5,406 bases of DNA from Acidobacteriota bacterium (GTDB lineage: Bacteria > Acidobacteriota > Blastocatellia > Pyrinomonadales > Pyrinomonadaceae), in contig JAEWBM010000124.1 in assembly GCA_023391155.1 (NCBI GenBank), positions 1 to 5,406 on the forward strand, given 5' to 3'. Positions within the stretch are counted from its first letter, which is position 1. Each line of letters opens with the position of its first letter. Shown here in pieces: positions 1 to 5,258 of this stretch. The position numbers were made by a program, and so were the translations under genes. The notes beneath the pieces are model-generated. The model searched no databases. It was not told the origin of the DNA and saw only the letters and a program-made list of their open reading frames with translations.

Positions 1-342
1 CGAGATCAGGAGCGGGGCCTTTGCGGCGGCCTGCATCCGGTTGGCGAGGTGCACCGTTTCATAGACCGGGCCGACGAAAAAGATGATCCCGCCGATGTGA
101 TTCTCGGCGACATGGCGGTGCAGCTCGCGGTAAGCGGCGCTTTGTTGATGAAGGTAGCGGGCGTTGATGCCGACGTGGATGAGCTGGCCGATCTTTTCGT
201 CGACGGACATCTTTTTGAGAGTCTTATCCGCCCACGAAAGAGCTTTTTTTGATGGCCGTAAGGGCGGGGGCTCCGACTGTGCAAACGCACCCAGCGAGCC
301 CGTTAGTAAACAAAGGATAAGGAGAAAATTAGTCAGCTTCAT
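1..342 (-). CDS. nagZ: Exported glycoside hydrolase family 3, beta-N-acetylhexosaminidase (NagZ-like), N-terminal 114 residues only
   Basis: The reading frame starts at ATG 342-340 and stays open to the left edge, so only the first 114 residues are present. Residues 1-21 form a signal peptide: a short basic start (MK), a leucine-rich core and an AFA|QS cleavage site. There is no lipobox, so export to the periplasm or outside is expected. The mature part begins with a family 3 hydrolase N-terminal signature: WADKTLKKMSVDEKIGQL (residues 37-54), then HIGGIIFFVG (82-91), then NRMQAAAKAPLLIS at the edge, where the barrel strand before the substrate-binding acidic residues normally follows. Family members remove non-reducing GlcNAc from muropeptides. 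The catalytic Asp and the His/Asp loop lie outside the window, so the exact specificity is inferred from the MurNAc-catabolic neighbours. The start overlaps the end of the symporter gene by 14 bases in another frame, suggesting translational coupling; no clear Shine-Dalgarno precedes it. Another GH3 glycosidase, such as a beta-glucosidase, is possible but less likely. Confidence 0.82.
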   Translation of the reverse strand, partial: MKLTNFLLILCLLTGSLGAFAQSEPPPLRPSKKALSWADKTLKKMSVDEKIGQLIHVGINARYLHQQSAAYRELHRHVAENHIGGIIFFVGPVYETVHLANRMQAAAKAPLLIS

Positions 343-1861
343 TTGTGTTGCTCGGGGCGATGAGTGTCGCGACAAAGGCGACGGCGACGGTTATGCTGCT
401 GCCGATCAGGGCATACCAGGGCCAAGCGATGACCGGCCCGGGAACGATCGCATTAGACGCAAGCAGAACGTAGAGCATCACGACGATACTCACCAGCATC
501 CCGATCAGGGCGTGCGGCTGGCGGGCCGCCTTTATGAATGCACCCACCAAAAACACGCCGAGAATCGGGCCGTTTATGAGGGACGCAACCGCAAGTGCCA
601 TATTGAGGGCCGAGCTGTCCGCATCCTTTAGAAAGACCGCGATAGCGATCTGGACGACACCAACGACGACCGTCAGAATGCCCGCCTTACGCATCATGTT
701 GCGGTCGCTCTTGTCGCGGGCAAAGGGTTTGTAAAGATCGTTGACCGCGGTCGAGGCGATGGAATTGAGCGACGACGAAAGAGCGGCAGCAAAGATGGCC
801 GCAATGACAAGGCCGGAAAGGCCGGTCGGCATATGCTGCGTGATGAAATCAGGAAAGACCCGGTCGCCGCCGGTGAAGGGTAACGTTGCGGGGACTCCGG
901 AACCGGCAACGCCTGCCTGCACGTATTCGGCGGCGTTGTAGGGAGCGTAAAATGCGAACAGCAATACGCCGATGAAAAGGAAGCCGATGAACTGGCCGAG
1001 AACAACTGCTCCGGAGGTCATTAAGGCGGTGATCGCGGCCGAAGGCTTTTCAGTGCATAAGTAGCGCTGGACGAGGAACTGATCGGTGCCGTGCGTCGAC
1101 ATCGTCAGAAAGCATCCGCCGAGCACGCCGCCCCAGAAGGTGTAGGTCTTGGCAAAGTCCAAGTTGAAATCGAATAGGGCGAATTTATCGAACTGACGGC
1201 CAAGTTCGACCGCCGTACCCAGACCGCCGTCGATACTGTTGATAAGAACAACGGCCGCGGCGACGGCCCCGCCGACGTAGATCACGAGCTGCACGACCTC
1301 GATCCAGATAACGGCCTCGATGCCGCCGTAAAACGTGAAGATGATCATTACGATGCCAAGGATCAGGATCGAGCCAACGATGACAAGTGTGGGGTCGGTC
1401 TCGGGCTGAAATGCCGTATAGACCGCGGCGAGAACGATCGCGGTGAGCAGCAGCCGGATGCCGTCGGCGATGTTCCGCATGATGACGAACAGGCCCGAGG
1501 CAAGCATCTTGACCTTGCCGCCGAAGCGTTCGCCGAGGAGCTGATAAACGGTCTGCAGCTCGCCCTTGAAATACATCGGGATGAAAACGAGCGAGATGAC
1601 GACGCGGCCGAGCAGGTAGCCGAAAACGAGCTGAAGGAACTGGAAATTGCCGCCGCGGGCAAAGGCGATACCGGGCACGGAGATAAAGGTGATCGTACTC
1701 GTCTCGGTCGCGACTATCGACATCGCGATCGCCCACCACGGCACGCTGCGGTCGCCGACGAAGTAATCCTCGGTCGTTTCCTGTTTGCCGGCATACCAGA
1801 TGCCGAAGGCCGTGATGCCGATCAGGTAGCCGAAGATGATGATGAGGTCGAGTGTTTGCAT
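329..1861 (-). CDS. Sodium:solute symporter, SSS family (probable amino-sugar importer)
   Basis: This 510-residue, strongly hydrophobic protein has the length and pattern of the solute:sodium symporter (SSS, LeuT-fold) family, with about 13 membrane segments. The first helix (residues 5-23) is followed by the ED-YFVGDRSVPWWAIAMS motif (31-48) and ATETSTITFISVPG (51-64), which corresponds to the broken first core helix. STHGTDQFLVQRYL (255-268) and FAAALSSSLNSIAST (357-371) are further family signatures; the Ala/Ser cluster around 360-364 corresponds to the Na2 sodium site of characterised members (by family knowledge, not tested). The C-terminus (IAPSNTNEAD) is short and cytoplasmic. The substrate cannot be read from the sequence. 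Its position between murQ, a GlcNAc/MurNAc-type kinase and an exported hexosaminidase suggests MurNAc, GlcNAc or a related muropeptide sugar, making it the functional replacement for the PTS protein MurP. It lies 6 bases downstream of the 102-residue gene and overlaps the hydrolase gene by 14 bases. No good Shine-Dalgarno is seen, only CAAAG directly before ATG. Confidence 0.93.
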   Translation of the reverse strand: MQTLDLIIIFGYLIGITAFGIWYAGKQETTEDYFVGDRSVPWWAIAMSIVATETSTITFISVPGIAFARGGNFQFLQLVFGYLLGRVVISLVFIPMYFKGELQTVYQLLGERFGGKVKMLASGLFVIMRNIADGIRLLLTAIVLAAVYTAFQPETDPTLVIVGSILILGIVMIIFTFYGGIEAVIWIEVVQLVIYVGGAVAAAVVLINSIDGGLGTAVELGRQFDKFALFDFNLDFAKTYTFWGGVLGGCFLTMSTHGTDQFLVQRYLCTEKPSAAITALMTSGAVVLGQFIGFLFIGVLLFAFYAPYNAAEYVQAGVAGSGVPATLPFTGGDRVFPDFITQHMPTGLSGLVIAAIFAAALSSSLNSIASTAVNDLYKPFARDKSDRNMMRKAGILTVVVGVVQIAIAVFLKDADSSALNMALAVASLINGPILGVFLVGAFIKAARQPHALIGMLVSIVVMLYVLLASNAIVPGPVIAWPWYALIGSSITVAVAFVATLIAPSNTNEAD

Positions 1862-1867
1862 CTTTGA

Positions 1868-2176
1868 TCAACGCCGGGCGTAATACATTCCGATATTTTT
1901 CAGACGGCCCAGATGGGCGGCATCCATCCAGGGAAACTCACGGGCCGCGATAGTTGTGATTTCGGCTTCAGCGATCTGGCCGGTTTCTTCCATCGCTGCT
2001 ATCTCATATAGCCGGTATTCGGCCTTTTTAACAAGTTCCTCGATCTCAGCGATCTGTTCATCAGCGAGTTCGGGAAATTTGATCTTCATTCGTTCGACGA
2101 TCGGCTTTCGAAAGTTGTCACCCCACTCGGTAGCGAGTTCGAGAGCGTGGTTTAGGATCTCGGTCGAATAGGCCAT
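1868..2176 (-). CDS. Conserved-looking hypothetical protein, 102 residues, helical, function unknown
   Basis: I do not recognise a family. The product is a small soluble protein without signal peptide or membrane segment, acidic overall (about 19 Asp/Glu against 13 Lys/Arg), and predicted mainly helical by its heptad-like spacing of hydrophobic residues. A charged central stretch (residues 35-64, with ELADEQIAEIEELVKKAEYR) could form a helical hairpin or short coiled coil. It is followed by AEITTIAAREFPWMDAAHLGRL (71-92), with Pro82-Trp83 marking a break, and an aromatic/basic end (MYYARR). It is a real gene rather than a shadow: good amino-acid composition, ATG start with an AAGGGAG Shine-Dalgarno-like sequence at 2189-2195 (12 bases from the start), and a stop just 6 bases before the symporter. 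Tight spacing suggests a function with the symporter or the MurNAc pathway, perhaps as an accessory or regulatory partner; that is inference. The 162-base gap before it holds three hairpins. Confidence 0.82.
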   Translation of the reverse strand: MAYSTEILNHALELATEWGDNFRKPIVERMKIKFPELADEQIAEIEELVKKAEYRLYEIAAMEETGQIAEAEITTIAAREFPWMDAAHLGRLKNIGMYYARR

Positions 2177-2187
2177 TCGTTTTGGTT

Positions 2188-2204
2188 GCTCCCTTTCAGG
2201 GAGC
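2188..2204 (-). promoter_or_regulatory. Hairpin A, 6-bp stem, enclosing the Shine-Dalgarno of the 102-residue gene
   Basis: GCTCCC (2188-2193) and GGGAGC (2199-2204) are perfect complements around a 5-base loop. Read on the minus strand, the 3' arm GGGAGC is part of AAGGGAG (2189-2195), the only purine-rich ribosome-binding sequence in front of any gene of this operon. Folding of this stem in the mRNA would hide it. The stem is seen directly; the regulatory effect is inferred. The site could equally be only the last of the three stems that make up a mobile repeat. Confidence 0.55.
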
Positions 2205-2219
2205 GGGGTTTGTTTCGTT

Positions 2220-2257
2220 TAACCCGGGGTGGCGGCCTTCGGCCTTACCCCGGGTTA
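2220..2257. repeat. Hairpin B, 11-bp perfect inverted repeat with a nested 4-bp stem
   Basis: TAACCCGGGGT (2220-2230) and ACCCCGGGTTA (2247-2257) pair perfectly over 11 bp. Inside lies GGCC-TTC-GGCC (2234-2244), a second small stem, so the whole forms a long two-part hairpin. On the plus strand it is followed by ATTTAATTT, weakly like a terminator tail, but no gene is transcribed towards it on that strand. On the minus strand it is followed by A-rich sequence with no U-tract, so it is not a convincing terminator for murQ. A REP-like or other interspersed intergenic repeat is the best reading. Confidence 0.7.
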
Positions 2258-2265
2258 TTTAATTT

Positions 2266-2280
2266 GTCCCCTTCGGGGAC
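2266..2280. repeat. Hairpin C, 6-bp perfect stem with triloop
   Basis: GTCCCC (2266-2271) and GGGGAC (2275-2280) form a perfect stem around TTC (GAA on the minus strand). It shares its TTC/GAA loop type with the inner stem of hairpin B and lies 8 bases from it, so the stems look like parts of one element. On the minus strand it is the first hairpin met by a transcript leaving murQ (59 bases after the stop codon); no U-run follows. The rest of the gap, 2281-2338, shows no gene, promoter or clear structure. Confidence 0.65.
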
Positions 2281-2338
2281 TCTCAGCCACGTTTATCGAG
2301 GCTCCGTCGAAGTCCCTAAACTCTCCATGTTAGGCCTT

Positions 2339-3235
2339 TTACCCACTTCGTAGTTTCTCGATGGCCAGATCTACTACCTGATCCGATCCGAGCAGCGCGG
2401 TCTGGGCTTCGGTGCGATCCGCGGACGCTTTGTTCATGACTAAAGCCACGCGAAGGTCCCCGCCGGCGTCATCGAACAGCTCGGCCGCCGCGGCTTCGTC
2501 GAGGCCGGTCTCGGCCATCAGGATGCGGATGCTGCGGTCGCGGAGCTTTTCGTTTGACGGCTTGACGTGCGTCATCCGGTTGCCGCTTACATAGCAGAGC
2601 CGGATCATCGCGGCGGTCGAGATCATATTGAGCACCATCTTTTGCGCGGTGCCGGATTTCATACGGGTCGAGCCGGTAATGGCCTCTGGCCCGACGACGG
2701 GGACGATGGCGATCTCGGCGGCTTGTTCAAGCTCGGAATTCGGGGTGCACACTATGCTGGCCGTAAAGCAGCCAAGATTGCGGGCGTATTCTACGGCCCC
2801 GATCGTGTACGGCGTGCGGCCGGACGCGGCGAGCCCGACGACGGCGTCATTGGGCGTCAGGCCGCGGGCCTTAAGATCTTTGGCCCCGGCGTCGCGGTCG
2901 TCCTCGCTGGCCTCTGATGCTTTATATAAGGCGTCCCAACCTCCGGCGATAATGCCCTGGATAAGATCGGGTTCGACGCCGAACGTCGGCGGTATTTCGG
3001 ACGCGTCGAGCACGCCTAGACGTCCGCTTGTGCCGGTGCCTATATAAAATAGCCTGCCGCCGTCTTTCAGCCTTTCGACAATCCGGTCGACGGCTTCGGC
3101 AATTTGCGGAAGCACGGACTCGATCGCGGGGGCGACCAGCTTGTCTTCATCGTTGATAAGCCGGAGCGCGTCAAGGGTGGAGACCCGGTCGATCTCGCTT
3201 GTCCTAGGATTTTCTTCTTCGGTAACGGGCAGCAC
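2339..3235 (-). CDS. murQ: N-acetylmuramic acid 6-phosphate etherase
   Basis: MurQ cleaves the D-lactyl ether of MurNAc-6-phosphate, giving GlcNAc-6-phosphate and D-lactate, in the cytoplasm. The 298 residues match the usual family length. Family signatures run in order: ENPRTSEID and LRLINDED near the N-terminus (8-31), FYIGTGTSGRLGVLDASE (63-80) as the sugar-isomerase (SIS) phosphate-binding loop, PPTFG (82-86), GIIAGG (94-99), ASEDD (109-113), GLAASGRTPYTIGA (134-147), and GPEAITGSTRMKSGTAQK (182-199). Glu80 and Glu111 align by position with the catalytic Glu83 and Glu114 described for the E. coli enzyme. The C-terminal part (about 235-298) is the small helical domain. The start is GTG at 3235-3233, eight bases after the kinase stop; no ATG is available in front of the conserved ENPRT region, and no strong Shine-Dalgarno is visible, so coupling to the kinase gene is likely. 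The paralogous glucokinase regulator GCKR is much longer and is excluded. Confidence 0.97.
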   Translation of the reverse strand: MLPVTEEENPRTSEIDRVSTLDALRLINDEDKLVAPAIESVLPQIAEAVDRIVERLKDGGRLFYIGTGTSGRLGVLDASEIPPTFGVEPDLIQGIIAGGWDALYKASEASEDDRDAGAKDLKARGLTPNDAVVGLAASGRTPYTIGAVEYARNLGCFTASIVCTPNSELEQAAEIAIVPVVGPEAITGSTRMKSGTAQKMVLNMISTAAMIRLCYVSGNRMTHVKPSNEKLRDRSIRILMAETGLDEAAAAELFDDAGGDLRVALVMNKASADRTEAQTALLGSDQVVDLAIEKLRSG

Positions 3236-3243
3236 GTTTCGTT

Positions 3244-4200
3244 CTATTCCGTCTCGTTCAGCAAGGCCATGATCGCCGCGGCGCGTGCAGGCGGCATCTC
3301 GGGTTCGGCCAGATATGCATTAGGCGCCACGGTATGGATCGTCTCGATCATCGGCCCTTTCAACAGATCGCGTGCCTTGAACAGGCTGCCGACGCAGCCG
3401 ACGGGAAACTTGCCGTCGAGCCGGAGCTTATCGATAACCGCACATCCGGCGATGCCGAGTTCAAATCCCGCCTGGCGGATGATATCGGAGGCGACGGCGT
3501 CGCCGGCAACGGCACTTTCGACAACGAGTTTAGCAAATCCGGCGACGCGGGCATTATCCACCTGAGGCGAATAGATGGCGACGATCAGGTTTTCGGGGCC
3601 GGCGGCGCGGAAATATTCGGCGGCACGTTCGCTGAGAACGGTGGCAATGCCGCGGCCGTCTGAGGCCTTTGCAACGGCCTGCAGCGCCTCGCGGGCGATG
3701 CCCACGCCGCCGCCCTCGTCGCCTGCGAGCGGGCCCCATCCGCCGGCGACGGCGGTTTCGCCGCGAGCATTGCGGCCGATGCAGATAGATCCGGTTCCGG
3801 CGATTATCACGATGCCCGGATCCCCGCCGGTTACGGCATAGAGCGCGATCTCGGCGTCGGTAACAACCTCGACCCGCGGCACGCGAAGCCTGGATCGGAA
3901 ACTGTCGCGAACGCGTTGGCGGATATCGGCACGGCGGACTCCGGCGAGGCCGAGCGTGGCCGCGACGATGTCGCCGGCGGTCATTCCGCCAACATCACAC
4001 GCCTCATTCACAGCGGCAAGAATGTTGCCGACGGCCGTTTCAACACCGACGCGGAGGGGATTTGACGGGCCGGCAAACGCTTCGCAGGCGACCGTGCGGT
4101 CGGGCCGGATCAGCACGATGTGCGTCTTGGTTCCGCCGCCATCCACGCCTAGAAAAAGCTGGCGGGGGTCGGGGGGCGGGCGTTCAGCGGAGCGGGCCAT
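3244..4200 (-). CDS. ATP-dependent N-acetylglucosamine / N-acetylmuramic acid kinase (BadF/BadG/BcrA/BcrD ATPase family, NagK/MurK-like)
   Basis: This 318-residue ASKHA-fold enzyme has the phosphate-1 loop GVDGGGTKTHIVL (18-30), PSNP (45-48) for sugar contact, VTDAEIAL (113-120) with the probable catalytic base Asp115, the phosphate-2 loop IIAGTGS (132-138), the sugar-site segment GGWGPLAGDEGGG (153-165), and the adenosine motif VGCVGSLFK (267-275). These match eukaryotic-type GlcNAc kinases and the bacterial MurK, which phosphorylates MurNAc and GlcNAc at C6. The BadF/BadG label is the broad family name; no Cys-ligated iron-sulfur motif of the 2-hydroxyacyl-CoA dehydratase activators is present. 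Placement directly before murQ (8-base gap) argues that it makes the MurQ substrate MurNAc-6-phosphate from imported sugar. It is first in the operon and divergent from a LysR regulator. The ATG at 4200-4198 is followed by a Pro-rich lead of 14 residues before LFLGVDGGG; no Shine-Dalgarno precedes it (CACAAAATAA), so initiation may be leaderless or weak. Confidence 0.9.
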   Translation of the reverse strand: MARSAERPPPDPRQLFLGVDGGGTKTHIVLIRPDRTVACEAFAGPSNPLRVGVETAVGNILAAVNEACDVGGMTAGDIVAATLGLAGVRRADIRQRVRDSFRSRLRVPRVEVVTDAEIALYAVTGGDPGIVIIAGTGSICIGRNARGETAVAGGWGPLAGDEGGGVGIAREALQAVAKASDGRGIATVLSERAAEYFRAAGPENLIVAIYSPQVDNARVAGFAKLVVESAVAGDAVASDIIRQAGFELGIAGCAVIDKLRLDGKFPVGCVGSLFKARDLLKGPMIETIHTVAPNAYLAEPEMPPARAAAIMALLNETE

Positions 4201-4268
4201 TTATTTTGTGCAAAGCGCTAAATTATTGAAACGACAGACTATTTTTGGACAAACTTGACATATAATCA

Positions 4269-4288
4269 AACATAGTAGATTTTATGTT
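4269..4288. promoter_or_regulatory. Inverted repeat 1, candidate LysR-type regulator site
   Basis: AACATA (4269-4274) and TATGTT (4283-4288) are perfect complements with an 8-base spacer. The location, midway between divergent kinase and lysR starts, is typical of the binding site of a self-regulating LysR protein. The canonical T-N11-A spacing is not met by this dyad, so the assignment rests on position and symmetry only. Confidence 0.4.
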
Positions 4289-4309
4289 ATCAATAAAATA
4301 GTTTGATAA
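4287..4309. promoter_or_regulatory. Inverted repeat 2, candidate second LysR-type site
   Basis: TTATCAA (4287-4293) and TTGATAA (4303-4309) are perfect complements with a 9-base spacer. The site touches inverted repeat 1, giving two dyads centred about 19-20 bases apart, or two helical turns, like the paired recognition and activation sites of LysR regulators. Its right arm also pairs with ATCAAAC at 4265-4271 through GTTTGAT at 4301-4307, a wider symmetric pair. It lies 27 bases before the lysR start codon, a position suited to autorepression. Confidence 0.45.
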
Positions 4310-4336
4310 GACCTTTCTCCTCACAACAACCTAAAG

Positions 4337-5254
4337 ATGGAAATACGTCAGCTAAAAGCATTTCTGGCAATCGCGGAGGCGAAGACCTTTACTGCGGGCG
4401 CCCGGCGGGTCAATGTGACTCAGGCGGCGATCTCGATGCAGATCCGCCAGCTTGAAGAAGAGGTCGGGCTGCCGCTGTTCACGCGTACGCCGCGGCGGGT
4501 GATATTGACCGAGGCGGGCGAATATCTGCTCGAGCGAGCTCGGAAGATCTTGCGCGAGCATGATGCGGCCGTGGCGGAGATCGCGGAGGTAGCGGGGGCG
4601 GAATACGGGCGGCTGCGGATAGGTTCGGCATCGGGGACGTTTGCGATGAATCAACTGCCGGGGATCTTGCATGCCCTGACAGGGAGCTTTCCTAACGCGG
4701 AGCTGACGGTCGCCTCGGGTACGAGCGAGCGACTGGTGGACAAGATAATGCACGGCGAGATCGATGTGGCGTTCGTTTCGCTGCCGGTCGACAACCTGAA
4801 TATCACGACCGAATCGCTGTTTTCGGATGAGATCGTGGCGATCGCGCATCCGAAGCATCCGTTGGCGAAGGAGAAATTTATCAGTGCGGCAACGCTCGCG
4901 GGCGAGAAGCTGATACTCGGGGAGCGCGGCGGGAACACGCGGCGAATGATCGACGAGTTTTTTAACGCGGCGAATGTGAGGCCGAACATCACGATGGAGC
5001 TTTCGCGGCAGGAGGCGATCAACCAGATGGTCGAGAACGACCTGGGCGTCGGGTTGGCCGGGGCGAAATCCGTGGCGAAGGAGAAAAAGGCCGGCAGGCT
5101 GGTGACGTGGATGATAGAGGGGGCCGAGATCAAGTGGGAGCTGGGCTTGGCACGGCTGAGAGGTGGGCACTTTTCGCCGATCGCCAGGGAATTTGTGAAG
5201 CTGTGCAAGGCGAGCTTTGTGCAGCATGAAAGGGAGCTGAAGGCGAAGAGGTGA
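4337..5254 (+). CDS. LysR-family transcriptional regulator
   Basis: This 305-residue protein is of standard LysR length. Residues 1-60 are the winged helix-turn-helix: MEIRQLKAFLAIAEAKTFT, the ARRVNVTQAAISMQIRQLEEEVG recognition region (22-44), and LPLFTRTPRRVILTEAG (45-61). A linker helix (62-90) leads to the effector-binding domain, GRLRIGSASGTF (91-102) to the C-terminus, with the usual IDVAFVSLP (142-150) and GVGLAGAKSVAKE (237-249) segments. The effector cannot be read from the sequence. Divergent placement against the MurNAc salvage operon makes that operon the likely target and a muropeptide sugar or its phosphate the likely effector; this is inference. Known MurNAc operons use the RpiR-type MurR instead. 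The start at ATG 4337 is fixed by the conserved N-terminal MEIRQL; no Shine-Dalgarno is seen (CAACCTAAAG precedes it). The long antisense reading frame under it is a composition shadow. Confidence 0.96.
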   Translation: MEIRQLKAFLAIAEAKTFTAGARRVNVTQAAISMQIRQLEEEVGLPLFTRTPRRVILTEAGEYLLERARKILREHDAAVAEIAEVAGAEYGRLRIGSASGTFAMNQLPGILHALTGSFPNAELTVASGTSERLVDKIMHGEIDVAFVSLPVDNLNITTESLFSDEIVAIAHPKHPLAKEKFISAATLAGEKLILGERGGNTRRMIDEFFNAANVRPNITMELSRQEAINQMVENDLGVGLAGAKSVAKEKKAGRLVTWMIEGAEIKWELGLARLRGGHFSPIAREFVKLCKASFVQHERELKAKR

Positions 5255-5258
5255 GAGA

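Larger units (their letters stand above)
4201..4336. promoter_or_regulatory. Divergent promoter region between the kinase operon and the LysR gene
   Basis: This 136-base stretch is markedly AT-rich compared with the flanking genes, as expected for a divergent promoter. On the plus strand it has TTGACA (4255-4260), identical to the sigma-70 -35 consensus, followed at once by TATAAT (4261-4266), identical to the -10 consensus. The two abut, so each would need a different partner. The hexamer 17 bases after TTGACA is GATTTT, and the one 17 bases before TATAAT is ACTATT; both are poor. No convincing minus-strand promoter could be picked. Neither start codon has a Shine-Dalgarno sequence. Two inverted repeats listed separately lie at 4269-4309. 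Confidence 0.6.

Noticed and set aside
164..631. 155-codon plus-strand frame across the hydrolase/symporter junction
   Set aside because: It is antisense to two genes supported by motifs and a signal peptide and has no recognisable domain.
1185..1871. 228-codon minus-strand frame overlapping the symporter start
   Set aside because: The product is Arg-rich low-complexity sequence in a shifted frame of the symporter, which has clear family motifs throughout.
2220..2280. Hairpins B and C as an intrinsic terminator of murQ
   Set aside because: On the minus strand neither stem is followed by a T-run, and the downstream genes belong to the same pathway, so read-through is more likely. A weak T-rich tail exists only on the plus strand, where no gene leads into it.
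3244..4200. 2-hydroxyacyl-CoA dehydratase activase, suggested by the BadF/BadG family name
   Set aside because: The iron-sulfur cysteine motif of activases is missing, while the GlcNAc-kinase sugar-site segment GGWGPLAGDEGGG and the murQ neighbour are present.
4267..4274. Minus-strand TATGTTTG as a Bacteroidetes-type -7 element (TAnnTTTG) for the kinase promoter
   Set aside because: No TTTG element occurs at the required upstream distance, and the match is part of the inverted repeat and the AT-rich background; the organism does not otherwise look like a Bacteroidetes.
4352..5227. Long (291-codon) minus-strand reading frame opposite the LysR gene
   Set aside because: It is exactly antisense to a protein with full LysR signatures, is extremely rich in Arg, His, Leu and Pro, and shows no domain; it is a GC-driven shadow.
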